Below are positions 4,329 to 5,318 of a stretch of 5,318 nucleotides of DNA, in pieces. Both the position numbers and the translations under genes were made by a program. The stretch lies in assembly GCA_002497965.1 (NCBI GenBank), contig DAFR01000135.1:6433-11750 (forward strand), read 5' to 3'. Each line of letters opens with the position of its first letter. Position 1 is the first letter of the stretch. The DNA comes from Methanomicrobiaceae archaeon UBA436 (GTDB taxonomy: Archaea; Halobacteriota; Methanomicrobia; Methanomicrobiales; Methanoculleaceae). The notes under the pieces were generated by a model. That model ran no database searches. It saw only the letters and a program-made list of their open reading frames with translations, and was not told the origin of the DNA.

Positions 4329-5318
4329 ATGATCCGGCCGACCCGGACGGCTGAGGGCGTTGCGGCCCTGGCCCTGGCGCTCACCGTTGTCGCGATACTG
4401 GTCTCCAGCCCCGCCTCGGCCCTGGCCGCCGGTTCCCTGGCCATCTTCCTCATCTGGCGCGGCTGGCGGTTTGAGCGTGATATCGCGGTCGTCGTCAACA
4501 CTCTTTCGGTCGAGCGGACTGCCGGGCGGACGATCCTCCGGCAGGGGGCGGCCGTGAGAGTCGGGGTGCGGGTTGACTGCACGATTCCGCCGGGGATGAA
4601 GGTCAGCGTCCGCGACATCCCGCCGGCGGTTGCCGCCGCTGAACCCCCGCTATTTCCACCCGGGCAGACGGCAACCTACACCCTCCGGGTCATGGCGCCT
4701 GGAGAGACGTCGTTTGGGGGGGTTGTGGTCTCTGCCAGCGACACCTTCTTCTCCCGCGACCTCATCGTCCGGGGTTTCCGCGCCCCCCACCTCCGGGTCT
4801 TCCCGGCGGTGATGAGATCCGCTGACGGCGGCGGCAATGGGGCCGGCGGCGGAGAGGTTGAGGTCGACCGCCGGACGACGCTTACAGGACAGAGCGTCAG
4901 GGGGTTCCGGCCCTACGCCGTGGGTGACGACCCCGGGCAGATCGACTGGAAGGTGACCGCCAGGCGCGGCACATACTACGTGCGGCAGCTGACCGGGCTT
5001 GAGGGCGGGGCGCCGCTGATACTGGTCGACCTTCCGGCCAGGGCAGATGACAGGGAGTCCTTTGCCAGGTTAATGGCGGCCGTCTCGGGGGCGGTCGAGG
5101 GTGCGATCAGATCGCGTGATGGCTGTTCCATCCTGGTGATTGCCGGCCCGGAGATCGTCAGGTTCATCCCGCGAACGGAGGAGGTGAGGGATGCGTTCTC
5201 TGTCCTTGCCGGGCTTGAACCCGTCGAGCCCCGGATCTCGCTGTACCGGGCGCCGGGTCCGGCCGTCCTTGCGGCCCGCGCCCGGAGTATCAGCAGGGAG
5301 GCGGCCTGCGGGGAGAGG
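4329..5318 (+). CDS. DUF58 family membrane protein, 3' end cut by window
   Basis: The frame is open from the ATG at 4329 to the last base, giving 330 residues. It is missed by tools that need a stop codon because it runs off the edge. Two hydrophobic segments (about 10-27 and 29-43) anchor it, followed by a beta-rich region (about 50-160) and a Gly-rich linker (167-175). The DUF58 signature then appears, with conserved residues G192, Y196, VGDDPGQIDWKVTAR (198-212), and YYVRQL (216-221). The following VWA-like segment, ILVDLPARAD (231-240), lacks the DxSxS metal-site motif of true VWA domains. DUF58 proteins are the regular partners of MoxR ATPases, and many are 350-430 residues, so perhaps 30-100 residues are missing. 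Its DUF58 domain is expected in the cytoplasm, where MoxR could reach it. The family's biochemical role is not well established. Confidence 0.93.
   Translation, partial: MIRPTRTAEGVAALALALTVVAILVSSPASALAAGSLAIFLIWRGWRFERDIAVVVNTLSVERTAGRTILRQGAAVRVGVRVDCTIPPGMKVSVRDIPPAVAAAEPPLFPPGQTATYTLRVMAPGETSFGGVVVSASDTFFSRDLIVRGFRAPHLRVFPAVMRSADGGGNGAGGGEVEVDRRTTLTGQSVRGFRPYAVGDDPGQIDWKVTARRGTYYVRQLTGLEGGAPLILVDLPARADDRESFARLMAAVSGAVEGAIRSRDGCSILVIAGPEIVRFIPRTEEVRDAFSVLAGLEPVEPRISLYRAPGPAVLAARARSISREAACGER

Noticed and set aside
4184..4618. Minus-strand 144-codon frame over the MoxR/DUF58 junction
   Set aside because: Ser/Arg/Thr-rich shadow with no domain, opposite two well-supported genes.

Overview
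The window looks like chromosomal DNA from a GC-rich methanogenic archaeon, most likely of the Methanomicrobiales (Methanoculleus-like). That placement is an inference. It rests on the high GC content, the tightly overlapping operon, an AT-rich archaeal-type promoter set directly against a start codon with no ribosome binding site, many N-glycosylation sequons in the predicted extracytoplasmic domains, and the protein families present. No taxonomic marker gene is in the window.

Layout. Bases 1-662 hold no convincing protein gene. They contain GC-rich hairpins (51-107), a stretch dense in inverted repeats (about 286-550) ending in a terminator-like hairpin with T-tracts (521-573), and a very AT-rich promoter (about 621-641) enclosed by an inverted repeat. 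The minus strand at 355-450 may carry the decayed tail of an IS200/IS605-type tnpB; this is a weak call. From 663 to the right edge everything is on the plus strand and forms one operon of five genes. The first four junctions are ATGA, TGATG, ATGA and a 3-base gap. The genes are: a small three-helix membrane protein; a surface protein with a helical stalk, two Ig-like domains, one membrane helix and a cytoplasmic DUF4129-type tail; a DUF4350-type membrane-anchored protein with an EF-hand-like loop; a MoxR-type AAA+ ATPase; and a DUF58 protein cut by the window end.

How they may work together. MoxR, DUF58, DUF4129 and DUF4350 genes are known to cluster in bacteria and archaea, but the cluster's biochemical role is poorly defined. 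The simplest reading is a cytoplasmic MoxR ATPase acting with the membrane-anchored DUF58 protein on a membrane complex. In that complex the DUF4129 and DUF4350 proteins expose large, probably glycosylated domains outside the cell. Further members may lie beyond position 5318.

The least described parts are the small leader gene, the exact surface architecture of the DUF4129 protein, the calcium-type loop in the DUF4350 protein, and the structured non-coding region upstream.
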